Source: Lethocerus indicus
Taxonomy: Eukaryota > Arthropoda > Insecta > Hemiptera > Belostomatidae
Direction: 5' to 3'
DNA: 64,000 nucleotides
Assembly: GCA_019843655.1 (NCBI GenBank)
Contig: JACDQD010000011.1
Coordinates: forward strand, 8,040,604 to 8,104,603
Shown here: piece after piece, positions 1 to 12,100 of the stretch
Numbering within the stretch: the first letter of the stretch is position 1
Layout: each line of letters starts with the position of its first letter
Notes under the pieces: model-generated
Told to the model about the DNA's origin: nothing
Databases searched by the model: none
The model's input: only the letters and a program-made list of their open reading frames with translations
Program-made: the position numbers and the translations under genes

Positions 1-834
1 CGAAAGCCCTTTCACTTTTTGTAACAGTTTGTAAACACGTAGTTTTATATGCGAACAACATCGTCCGTAAGTGTCATTTTGAGTATTGGGGTCATTTATA
101 ATTGACAACAAATTATTCTGCCGCATGTTTTTTAAATTGCTAATAAGCATTTATTTCATAATAGAAGCCGCTATTCCGATGGCATCGACTACTCAACTGC
201 GCTATTCCCACGGGGAGGTTTAGGGAAATTTTATTGAAATTATAGATTTATAATTTATTATTCTAAGCTTGGTTGATGGGTGAAGAGGAAAAATCAACCT
301 CATTTAGTGATCCTTTGTCACAATATCGTTAAAACTCAGATATATAATGAAAACCCCGTCTTAATTAGATATACAAACGGAGTACTTTTAGAAAACCATT
401 TCAACAGTTTATGGGTATTTAATTTGTTGCTGGAATGTGTATATTTAGTTTTTATTTAGCCGTAGGACGTATCTCAGTTTATAAAAAATTGCTTCCGCAA
501 GAGCCATGCATTTGAAAACCGCTAGACTTCGAGACTAGATTCCGAAATTTAGTCTCGAATTGCAGCAGAATTATATGGACAATATGGAATAACCAACCCG
601 TGGACTTCTCTAGAATTAGGGAACATGACATAAAGTATTTGCATTAACTGGTATTTTTAATTGTTTATCTGACACAAACAGGGGATGATGTCCCCCCAAC
701 ACATCGCAAACAAAATTGTAATTAATTATTAATAAGCAAATTGATTGTTATCGCAAAATCTTAGAGGAAAAGAAAAACGTCTCTAAACGTCTCAGTTCAA
801 TTGAATACGGTAAACTATATATTAAATCATCTTT
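1..834. other. AT-rich intergenic DNA
   Basis: AT-rich sequence with no credible coding frame, RNA gene or repeat boundary seen. Confidence 0.6.
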
Positions 835-953
835 AGTGAGGATGCCCGAAAAACACCCAAAGTGCCAAAAGTGACTAACACCGCTACTGAAGATGGCGAG
901 CAGCCGAAACCGGTCTAGCAAAAGATCAAACCAGCGAGAGGAGACAGAAACAC
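835..953 (+). repeat. Repeat family A, copy 1 (SINE-like, hammerhead-like core)
   Basis: About 119 bases share roughly 96% identity with 35292-35410, so this is a recent duplicate of a dispersed element. The core runs CTGAAGA (887-893), a T, GGC-GAGCA-GCC hairpin (895-905), GAAACC (906-911) and GGTC (912-915). The four bases before the core (GCTA, 883-886) pair with the four after GGTC (TAGC, 916-919). The layout is that of a hammerhead ribozyme, apart from the extra T at 894 and a loopless ACCGGT stem III. No coding capacity was seen. Confidence 0.75.
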
Positions 954-2990
954 GAAATTGTTTCGAAATATTCGCGATCCTGCCGTAAATAAACAATTTT
1001 AAGGCCCTGTAAGTTGTCGCGAATTTAATTCGAGAGGCGGTGTCAGCTTCAAACGGCGTTCTCGAACGGTCGGGGCTTGCCAATACAAATGGCGTTTATT
1101 TTCTGCTAAGCGTCGAGCCAGCAGCCTCCGGTGGGAACAAATGTTTTATTCCCCGCTGTCCCTGCACACGGACTTGTTAGTAGCACAGCCCGGCCTATTA
1201 TTGGCCGTCACAAGTGTCAATTTCAGGCGAACATATTCTGGCGCTTCCCCCCTCCCCGCACACCGGCTAACGGGGACTTGGACTTCCCTACTTAGCAGTC
1301 GGCCGACAGTGAAAGTCGCCTTTCATGTGTAACCGCATCGGCGAGACTATTGGTCGAACGGGTATCACATTTTGTAAATTCTTACAGTACAATTTTGAAA
1401 TATATTTGCTCCAAAATGAGTGAAAGTGTCTCCCTGACGAAGTTACATGGCTAAGTATTAGCCCACGAACAAAGAGGAATAAATCGGTTCAGTTAAGGCG
1501 TATATTTAGTTTTAAGTTAGCCTCTGTTCCCTTTAAGTACTATTATTTTGTGAATAATCCCAAGTATCCTGTCCTCTTAGCCAACTCATCTGACATACAG
1601 CAATTTGATAACGTATCAATAAAATTGTTATAAAAGTATTCGCCGTCTATCCCCTCTATTTCTATTTTACTCAAAAAGAATATTATTCTTTTTCAATTTA
1701 TTGATAGTCTCATGACTAATGAACAAGTAGTGTCATACCTACATGGCTGGGATTCAAGGATTTAATACTTTCTGCCAGTATAATGTCTTTGTCACTTTTT
1801 TTTGTTCACTCACTGTTCTGGGTGGCATGTGACAAAGTGGTATTATATGAAAGGCGCGATTATGTTATATTAATTAAACTGTTAAACGGGGTTGACCGAA
1901 ACTCGGACATTTTTCGCCGGGCTCTCGAGATAGGACAACGCTATTAATGTGATAAATGGCCGGCCGTCTCTATAATGTAAACGTGAAAGTGAATGAAGTA
2001 CTACAGCTAATATATTCAGCCGGTGCCCGAGAGTACCGGGCGCGAGTCGAAGCTTACAAGGCTTATATCGCTTAGCGCCAAAGCGTAGAGCAGGTGGGAC
2101 TCTGATACAGTTAACAAGTGCAATATTTTACGCCTCTCTCGCGCCCGGGGACTCGCTCCGGCTTTCGCAATTCTTCAAGGCGATCCAAAGCCGGGGGAAG
2201 AACGCGGACTCGTTGAGAAAGGTACGAATTTAAAATATTCATGAAAATGGCACATCGGGAAATGTTATTCTCGTCGTCGGTTGTAAATAAAGATCACATT
2301 TGACGCGACAATATTTATGCACCCGAACTATAATGGTGTTCATTTATGGTTCGAACTGTCTATGGTATTGGTGTTCTATAAAATTCCTTTATTTAAACTC
2401 GGGAGTTATACAATTGTATATAATCGAAAAATCCAACAGATGTTTGTACTGTCGTAACAAGCGGTTGACAAACGAACAACGAAATTGTTCTAATCAAACG
2501 GACGGAAGGTCGCTATTGACGACAGTCTAATTCAGAAAAAAAGTTTACGGCGAAATTTTCGAGAGGGTTCTCATTCCTTGATTTATAAGGGTAAGTTAAA
2601 CTTCATTGAGTACTCAGCTTTTACCCCTGCCGAATCCCAGTCTATGCACTCACTCCTGCTTAGGTTAGATGAAATATAACTAATATTACGGTTATTTAGG
2701 TTTAATCACAATGTATGGTCCCGCTACTGATATCACTTAATCTCACCAATCAACTGTTTTCATTTATCGATGTATGTTCCCCATTCGATATTTCCTATCC
2801 GCCATATTGCTGCCGTTTTTTCCTCGCGCTGAATTGTTTCGTTTGTCCTCGTTCTTTTCGGCGCTGGTTTTTTTGTTTCAAATTTGTCGGATTTTTCCTT
2901 TTCGCCGGAATGGAAGTTTTCGAAGAATCGGTTTTCTTATTTCGAATAAGTCTGCGAGCGAGCGTTAATCATGGAGCGATTCTGTCCCTT
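954..2990. other. upstream flank of beta-tubulin, non-coding
   Basis: Mixed AT-rich sequence with small GC patches (near 1200 and 2010-2200). The palindrome-like CCGGTGCCCGAGAGTACCGG lies near 2020. Short frames only; no gene recognised. A leader exon of the tubulin gene could lie here but cannot be placed. Confidence 0.5.
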
Positions 2991-2997
2991 CCGAAAA

Positions 2998-3003
2998 TAT
3001 AAA
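2998..3003 (+). promoter_or_regulatory. candidate TATA box of beta-tubulin
   Basis: TATAAA lies 132 bases upstream of the tubulin ATG in an otherwise mixed sequence. A start about 30 bases downstream (near A3027, in TTACTT) would be expected. That start would leave an out-of-frame ATG at 3053 in the leader, so either the leader is spliced or a more downstream start is used. Confidence 0.45.
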
Positions 3004-3052
3004 GAGGAGTTAGTTCCGCGGTAGTTACTTCGAGAACGGCGAATATCGATAT

Positions 3053-4475
<1,423 letters not shown>

Positions 4476-4585
4476 CCACCCCCACAAAACAACGATTACT
4501 ACTTCTATTATATTTTTCTTTTTGTTATTTATTACTTATTGTTCTGTCGCCGCAAGTTTATTTTTCGCGACCATTATAAAATATT

Positions 4586-4591
4586 AATAAA
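4586..4591 (+). terminator. poly(A) signal of beta-tubulin
   Basis: AATAAA lies 110 bases after the TAA stop in an AT-rich 3' UTR, in TTAATAAACG. This is the first canonical hexamer after the gene and implies a short 3' UTR of about 130 bases. Confidence 0.7.
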
Positions 4592-4752
4592 CGTTAATTG
4601 AAAACCTATATTTTAAATCTATTCTCTATTTAGAATTGTGAATACAACTCACTCCCCCTTTCCATTTCGAACGATGACCTATTATTTCTTTATCGACCCT
4701 CTCCTTCTTGTTGCCGAATACTCAAAATGTTAATACGTTTCAAACGCCACCG

Positions 4753-4758
<6 letters not shown>

Positions 4759-4818
<60 letters not shown>
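4759..4818. repeat. (AT)30 microsatellite
   Basis: Uninterrupted AT dinucleotide repeat of 60 bases, about 170 bases after the tubulin poly(A) signal. Ile-Tyr repeat reading frames across it are artefacts. Confidence 0.97.
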
Positions 4819-4821
<3 letters not shown>

Positions 4822-7580
4822 AAGTCGGACTGTCGACGTCAAGTTTAATTTTACACCCCCTCGTGCATGTTGTGTACTTCGAATTGATTTTAAATACGAA
4901 GAAGAGGGAAAAGGGGGAACGCGGTTCTTCTTCTTCTGGCGAGAAAGAAGTGTTCGCGGCAAGAGAGACGAGGATGCAAAGGAATGATAGGAACAGCTCT
5001 GGGGAACGTGCAGGACTGGTTTTTTCACTCCGCCTCAATTGCGATTTACGGTGAGAACCGAGGGGTTTTCCACCGGCTGGAAAGTAGAGAGGAGAGTATT
5101 CGAGCGTAAGATGTCAGGCAGTACTACCGTGCGGAAAAACAAAGTATAAATTGGATTATATCAATGCTAAATTTATTTAGAACGAATCGCCGCGTTTTTA
5201 ATCCTTGCTTTGAGTTAACGGCGATAATATGTATTTAAGGTTTTGAAGCTCGTTCGACAAAACAGATTAGTGCAGTTGATAACTTCTGTGACGGTAGTCT
5301 GAGACGTGTACTGTTAATGGGACGCTCTTTCAGCCCGGGACACGCTTTTAAGGTTTCTACCAGCGATCCGCTATCTCTCAACGAGTGGATTAATATTTTT
5401 TCCTACGCGAGGTTTATATCTCCCGCAGTAGACAACGCGAATGACTCAACATGGGGGTGGAGATTCTTCCTTCTTGGTGACGAGGAAGAGTATCCCTAAT
5501 TGGGATTCGCGGGTAGAAACCGACTTTTTAGTTAAGGTTAGAGAACAAGCACTACTGGGAGCGATATTTTCACACATGCCACCCAGAAGAGAGAATGAAC
5601 TAAAATAAAACGTAGGGCACGTAGGGTGCAGTGCAGTACCCTGCAGTGTGGGGAAACTGCGATAATTTCCTTTATTAAATTTCTCCTCCGTTTTAGTTTT
5701 CTTTCCCGGCCCCGTTCGATCGCTACATGAACTCATTACAAGATAAGCTACTTTAGATAGGCGGGCCGAGCGGCGATAGATAAGCCGGTCGAGGTCGAGG
5801 CGCCGTATTTATGTGAGCCCGTTTGGGACGTACGGCTTAAGAAGCGCCCGTGAGATATGGGCCGACGGCGGGGGGGTCATCCAGATGTTATCTGGTTAGA
5901 TAGAACACGGTGTAGCACTTCAGGTGGGCACCTTTTACGGCCAGCCCTCTGCCCCCTCCGCCGCTATTCTAATTTCTGCCCACCTTCGTACGCCCGATTT
6001 ATTTTGCCCGCAGCCTACAGCATTGTTGATTCATCGCCGGAGGTTTATCGGGGGAACAATATCGGAATTATAATTGTTAACATCGCCTTCTGTAGGCACG
6101 ACGACAATAGCGGTGCAACGACCGGATCCGCAGGCGACCAATTTGCCTTTGTGATAATTTACTGGTGAAACCTAGGCTTCTAGCTCAGGATGCGGAGTTA
6201 GAAGAAGATCCCGATATCAATATCAAAATATGGTTTCAATGCTTCAAACTCTTTCAGTCTGCTTCTTCCATCAATGGTTTGCCCCCCTCGTATAAGACAA
6301 TAGAAACGACCTAATCCGGGGAGAAGCTCTAACTCTCAAATAGTAACCGCTAAGGGAAGAACATCACAGAACAAATTAACACAGTGCAAATCGATTAACG
6401 CCGCAAAATAATATTCCAACAAAATGCTAACTGAATAATACGGACTTCATATTTGTTTCTCATAGCCGAGTAAAGCCAAAGCAGGACCAGACCAAACAAG
6501 AATTGGGGCGAACCCAATACCTCCAATGAAGATATTCCCGTAATTTTTCTGAGCGCTAAGTGCGGTTTCGAAAACTACAGCGGCGGTGACTTGGGAATAT
6601 TACCCGATTACGGAATGCACCCACCGCTTGATATACTGACTTTACATAGCCTATAATTTCCCTTTATCCACGACGTATATATCGTTCATTAAAAGTCGAA
6701 TATCCTCGGCGAAGATATACGGCCGATATTGTTCCAGTGGATACTTCAATTATGGCGAGCTGGAGCCATTCGAAGGTCGGGCATTAGCTCGGATTCGACG
6801 GACGTACCCTCTCGCTCATTGGCCCCCCCAAGTTCGACATTTATCCTTCGAATTTCTTTCCTTTTGTGAATTCTAGTCGTCAGGGAAATGTAATTTCAGC
6901 AATTACAGTTGTACACTATGCTTGTATGGCTGAAGTTAATACGGGGTGGAGGGGGGAGGACGTCTCTATTTCGGATCATAATTGGTCTAACGATAAAGAA
7001 TAACCAGACGGAACGCTCGGTTCACAGGCAGAGTTGGTAGACTTTTAATTGCAGGTAAAATACGGATAGTTAACCTAATAAGATTACGAACACAAATACC
7101 CGGAATATCAAGAACGTCTGTAGGATTAACAGAAACTTCCCGGGTTTTCCAGACCTTAAGATAATTTCCAGATCGCTCACCTCTTCCGACTATGAGGGTT
7201 AATCATCGCTAAATTTAGACATTTTAGAAACGCCCGTTCTCGGATTAGAGAGGGACAGTTCCTGAAGATGAGCTCAGAAAGAACAAGGACCGCGGTCAGT
7301 TTTCCGGCTTCGTTACGATGTTGGTTACCGAGTGTAAATTATTTTTATTTATTCATTATTAAGCTCGGAATAAACTTAATCTTTAGCCCAATCAATCAAC
7401 TTAATCAAGGGTTTGAAGGGTATCGATTTTACAGTCTGCGCAAATATCGTTCGGTCGGTTTCGTACTTTTATCTCTATCGGTTACAGTTAGTTAAAGGAT
7501 TTTATTAAATATTAGCGTTATTAAGTCGGCGGTAGATAATATACTGGCGGAGATATTTCTTTTGTTCCCGTACAAAGCAT
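4819..7580. other. intergenic DNA downstream of beta-tubulin
   Basis: AT-rich, with one family B repeat at 5504-5610. No coding frame with recognisable product was seen. Confidence 0.55.
5504..5610 (+). repeat. Repeat family B, copy
   Basis: Starts with ATTCGCGGGTAGAAACC, continues GGTTAGAGAACAAG, then TTTTCACACATGCC and AGAAGAGAGAATGAACTAA. The same blocks recur in this order at 27703, 44632 and, inverted, at 15870. A non-coding, SINE-like dispersed repeat. Confidence 0.65.
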
Positions 7581-7589
7581 TAGAGTTGG

Positions 7590-9290
7590 TCCGGGACCGA
7601 AAGGGGCGATCCCCTTATGAGGTCTGTCAGAATTGAATTAAAGCGCCTAATTAAAGTCTGTTCGTCGGGGGCGAATCGGGCCCCGCGTTTCTTTTTATAT
7701 ACCGGCGTTTTTAAACGCTAAACAGGGCTCGATTCGGCGGCTAAGTGCGCCATTAGTCGACGTCCGTGGACGGTTAGATGAGGTGAGGTGCGGGAGGGGA
7801 GGGAGGACGGTAGACAACACGGTGCCCCCACCGGCTGGCCGCTGTTATCGCAGCGTCGGTCACAATGAGTCAGTTCAATGGAGCAGTCCGTCAATCCGGG
7901 CGCTGGGCCTTAATGGCGACTTAAGCAGCCTCCCGCATGCTAAACTCCTCCCTTTTATTATTCATAGGTCGCCGGCACCGCAGCCGGTTCAAAAGGCGGC
8001 GTTCGAATTAACCCGGGGGGCAAAAACTCCTCCTTCCATCGGCGATAATAAATCCGCGGACGGGGACTCAGCTCCGATTCTCCTGTCTCCTCGGGAGCTG
8101 CCCCTCCGCCTAGGCCCGACTACCGCCCCGCTCGACAGGCGTTACAATGAGTTCGATCCGCTCAGTCGCCCGTCTAAAATCAAACGTTCCCGCCGATAAC
8201 TGAAGCGAATCCGGGCGTCTGTGTAACTGTGTAACGATATCGACGCGCATAAATAAAACAATTTCTTTTTTAGTTCCCACTCTTGTCTGGGTAACAAATG
8301 TGAAAGAGTCGCTGCTCCAGATGACAGACATACCTCTGGGCTCAACGGTTAAACAATTCCACAATTCGTATACACCTGCAGAGAGACATTTTACTTCTGC
8401 CTATAAGGATATGCAGGACGGTGAGCGCCAGTTTCCGCTTAGGGAAGCTTGTAGGGGGTCGCGTGATAAATTGATGCATTGATTCGCGGGAAGAAACCAA
8501 GGGTAAGAATGACAAGATTAAGAAGAAATCAATTAGCTCAGACCTTTATTTTATAGAACCTATCCGCAGGAAGTTCGAGTGTTGGCGTTTCGAGGAACGA
8601 CAGGCTCCATTCGAGTTCGCAACAACAATGAGCGAGGGAAAGGGGAGGTAGGGAATCGCGGGTGTGGATACATTCGAATTTGAATTCTAGTGGCCTACAC
8701 GACGACTGCTAATGCGCCCGGGGACACCGGCGACGTCTAACTAAAACTAATCCCCGACGCCTGGGAGAGACGCCGGATAATGATTTAAAGATGGGAGCCG
8801 GCGTTTTGTAGGGAATCGAAAGGTATTAAAAGTGCGAGGCCACACGCGATCCCTATAAAAGGCGATCCCGGGGGACTGTTTGAATTGGGGGAGGCCGGAC
8901 TCCCCTCGTCATCGGGGATGTGTCAATCTCCCGGCGGACGGGTTTATGTCCGCCGCCGGCCCATTACAGCACCTCGGGGCCGGCACAAACATGCCAATAC
9001 AATGCTGTCTCTACGACAAAAGCCGATTATTTAAATGGGGCCGCTGCTCAAATATTCAGCAGCCTCTCCTCCTCGGACTCGCCGGGGCCCCCTCTAATGT
9101 TCTTTATGTCCCTTTTCTTGTATACGCAAAAAACCGCTCGGAAAGCCGGCCGAGGGAGCCACCGACCCGGGGGCCTTGTAATGCTGAGCCGGCACACAAG
9201 TCTTCAGCGGACCTTCTCTCTAATTTGGGCTTAGCCCAAATAGTCCAGGGAAAGAAGACAAAACCCGCTTTTATTCCGCGGTCGAATTAG
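7590..9290. other. two GC-rich non-coding islands
   Basis: GC-rich blocks at about 7590-8180 and 8690-9290, separated by the family B repeat at 8481-8560. Open frames of 136-138 codons are present, but they lack domain features, show no codon bias and are matched by open frames on the other strand or frame, as expected in GC-rich DNA. Confidence 0.45.
8481..8560 (+). repeat. Repeat family B, 5' part
   Basis: GATTCGCGGGAAGAAACC, AAGAATGA, AATTAGCTCAGACCTTT and TAGAACC match other members (27703 and 44632). Confidence 0.6.
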
Positions 9291-10079
9291 CGTCACATTG
9301 AAACCTAATGTTACACTAAAAAGACTTACATTCATAGTAAATTACAATCGACAATTGTTTTTGTACGAAAATAGGTATGGCATGAAAAATTGATTCGGTA
9401 TATTTCTGAAAACAAGAAATTATTGATTTAGCCCATTCAGCCCATTAGCGGACCACGAGCCGAGTGTCTAAAGAACAATCCAGCGCTGGAGTGGCTTACG
9501 ATCTCAGAGCGGACAATAACCCACAGAGGTTGAAGAAAAATTGAGAAAAAGAGAGAAATAAAGGGAGGATGGCGATGATAATGCCGCTAGGAACGGTGGG
9601 CTCTAGAAGGTAGATCAAACGGCGAAGTCCCCGTGGTCTTGTCTAATCTCTCAATTCCGTGATACCGTCGGCAGCGAATTAGTCCACTTCTTTTATAACG
9701 ACTCGGAAATCATTTGGACCGTGTAATAAAGGCACCCTATCTCGGACCTTTTTTTCATCCAACAAATAAATCGCTCATTTTATTTGCTAATTGGTCAGTT
9801 AATTTAATTTTGCGTCTTTGAAGTACTATAATTCAATTTTGAGCCCTAGATGAAATCGAACAATTAATAATTAGCAACCCAAACTATCAAACGAAAGTAC
9901 TTTTAAATGTTGTACATTTTCAAAGCTGGTATGAGGTAAGACACACCACCGTACTCCCAATTTCCCAGAAATACCTAGTTCCTAACTATCGTAATGACTT
10001 TTAAATAGATAAAATCAGAACGAAATGCGCCCTATTATAAGGTCACCGGTAAAAGGTTCTTCCGGTCTAGGGTCTATAA
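9291..10079. other. AT-rich intergenic DNA
   Basis: Nothing recognised beyond AT-rich single-copy-looking sequence. Confidence 0.5.
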
Positions 10080-12100
10080 GGTAGACGGGAGAGGTTGTCG
10101 AACCGGTAGAGGGGCAAATCGCGGGCTAGTGACGGAAGTGGGGTCGTTACACGGCGGCGGACAATGGGGCTCGGTTGAAAGGTCGCCACTCGTGACCGCC
10201 CCCCACCCCCCGCCCAACGCCGGATCCAGATTTGCGGTCGGAGTTAGAAAATAGGAGAACAGGATCGGCCGGTTTCGCCCTGGGAAGAAGACCCCGGACC
10301 GAATTAACCTATTTCAGAGAGAGGCCGTCCCCCTCTGAAGATTCCCAATCCAATTTATACCGCGATGCGTCGAGCCAATGAAAAAGGAAGGGATCAAACA
10401 TTAAAATATCTCTGCTCTTATTTTGTTCTTTTTATTTTTGTGTAAGGAAAACGCCTGCTGCCGTCTCTTCTGGCTTCATCGTTCGACACGTGATCCCATT
10501 CTTCCACATCCCCGCATGCGCACACCGAGCGGTCCGAGAAATAGTCGCAATAACACCGGGGACTTTTGCACCTCAGCGCGTTCCGATAACGGCCTATGAG
10601 TCAGCCAATTCTTCCAGTACAAAGACAAATAATTTTCTTTTTGCAGATGACTCGCCGAACGCACGGTTTTCCTCTTTACCGTCCCTTTCGTAACGACGAC
10701 AGAAAGCCCAAACGGGCATTAATCACTCGGCGGGGGGAAAACTTACTGCAGGTGAATCACAGGCTTGTGCGTAGCTCCCGCCGACTCTGGGTAAGGCGTC
10801 GTCGCTGGGGAGATGGCGAAGGCCGCTATCGGAATTGGGCCCGACGTAATGGCAGGTTCGATCGGGTTCTGGGCTCAGCCACGGAGGGCATTAGTGCCAA
10901 ACCCGACAGGCCGGTGGGTGGTCCGAACATCAATCGGGATTAGCGCTGGATTAGGAATCTCGGTACGGCTCCTTCACGGCTGTCCCACGGGGACTAGACG
11001 CGGTTATGAGATCTTCGGGTGCCGGCTTCGTTTGAATCGATCGGACCGAGGTACCGGCTCATTGTCATAATAGTATCCAATTAAAGGAGGGGGCATCCCC
11101 TCCCGGAGATCCTTATCGGCATGTTCTGTCCCGAGTTGTGGAACGGAGAGGATATCTCATTACCATCCTACAAGGCTTTCTTAAGTTTTGAGTTAAGTAC
11201 CGACCGCGGAAGCATAAATCACGGCCCGATAAAGCTGTACGACAATTGACAATTAACCTGCTACCTTCAGCTTCCCGGATCCTTTGATAAAAATCGTTTC
11301 TCTTCTTTACTCAAGCTAATGACAATCACCGATTGACCGCTAGTTACATTACCGCCGCCGTACATACAGTTAATAGGGAGAGGGAGTCAGCCGTACTGGA
11401 TCTTAGTAAAACGATAATTACTAAAGTATTTTCACACTCGTGATAAATAATTAATTTCAATTCAGTTTATATTCCAGACTAGCCAAATCTCCGAAGAATT
11501 TAGTTGAGAATATCACCAGAATATGCACTCTTCCTTCCGTCCCAATTAACGCTAATACGGGTCCGTAAATGGATAATATAAAGCGGGGGAAAAAAAATAA
11601 TGAAGAAGGAATCGAACCGGGATTTTGTCACGGGGCGCGGTAAACATGAAAAGGCCGGCCGATCCGACTCGTGTCCTGTGGGGGATTTTCGGGAGCCTCC
11701 GGCTTTATCGAAGCGGACTGAGCCCGCTTTTTGGAAGCGAGAGAGAGAGAGAGTGAGAGGGCGAGAGGTAGGGAAAGATAAATGCAGCGAGATAAAGAAC
11801 GAGTGCGAGCGAGAGGGGACGATATATCGGCTTTGAAAGGAGGCGGATCTCTGGACGGTCCTAATCTCCGTGGCCGGGCCGCGAAATCTTCGGTATTTCC
11901 GTTTCGAGATGACGGAACACCGAGTGGATATCTGTAACGCCGTCGCAGTCCCCAAAGTGAGAGTTCAGCCGAGGTCGTTGATCTTATCGCGTAAAATAAC
12001 GCCCCGACGATACCGACGAAAAACAGTAGGAACCTGCCGCTCAGTTATTCCAGGAGACGCCTCTATCTTTCGCTCAATCACTCACATCATCACATAACAT
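10080..12100. other. GC-rich islands with one weak exon-like block
   Basis: GC-rich at 10080-11120 and 11600-12060. A pyrimidine-rich acceptor (ending 10646), ATG at 10647 and CAG-GTGAAT donor at 10751 frame a 35-codon open stretch of unknown product; support is weak. A B-box-like GGTTCGATTCC on the minus strand near 11613 lacks a tRNA context. Confidence 0.35.
11739..11775 (+). repeat. GA-rich microsatellite
   Basis: GAGAGAGAGAGAGAG followed by an imperfect GAGAGG-rich tail within a GC-rich island. Confidence 0.85.

Noticed and set aside
4730..5038. Frames with Ile-Tyr repeats
   Set aside because: Translation of the (AT)30 microsatellite.
8880..9290. 136-codon open frame
   Set aside because: Lies in a GC-rich island, has a competing open frame, no domain, no codon bias and no splice or promoter context.
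11606..11625. B-box-like GGTTCGATTCC on the minus strand
   Set aside because: No A box, acceptor stem or T stem can be built around it.
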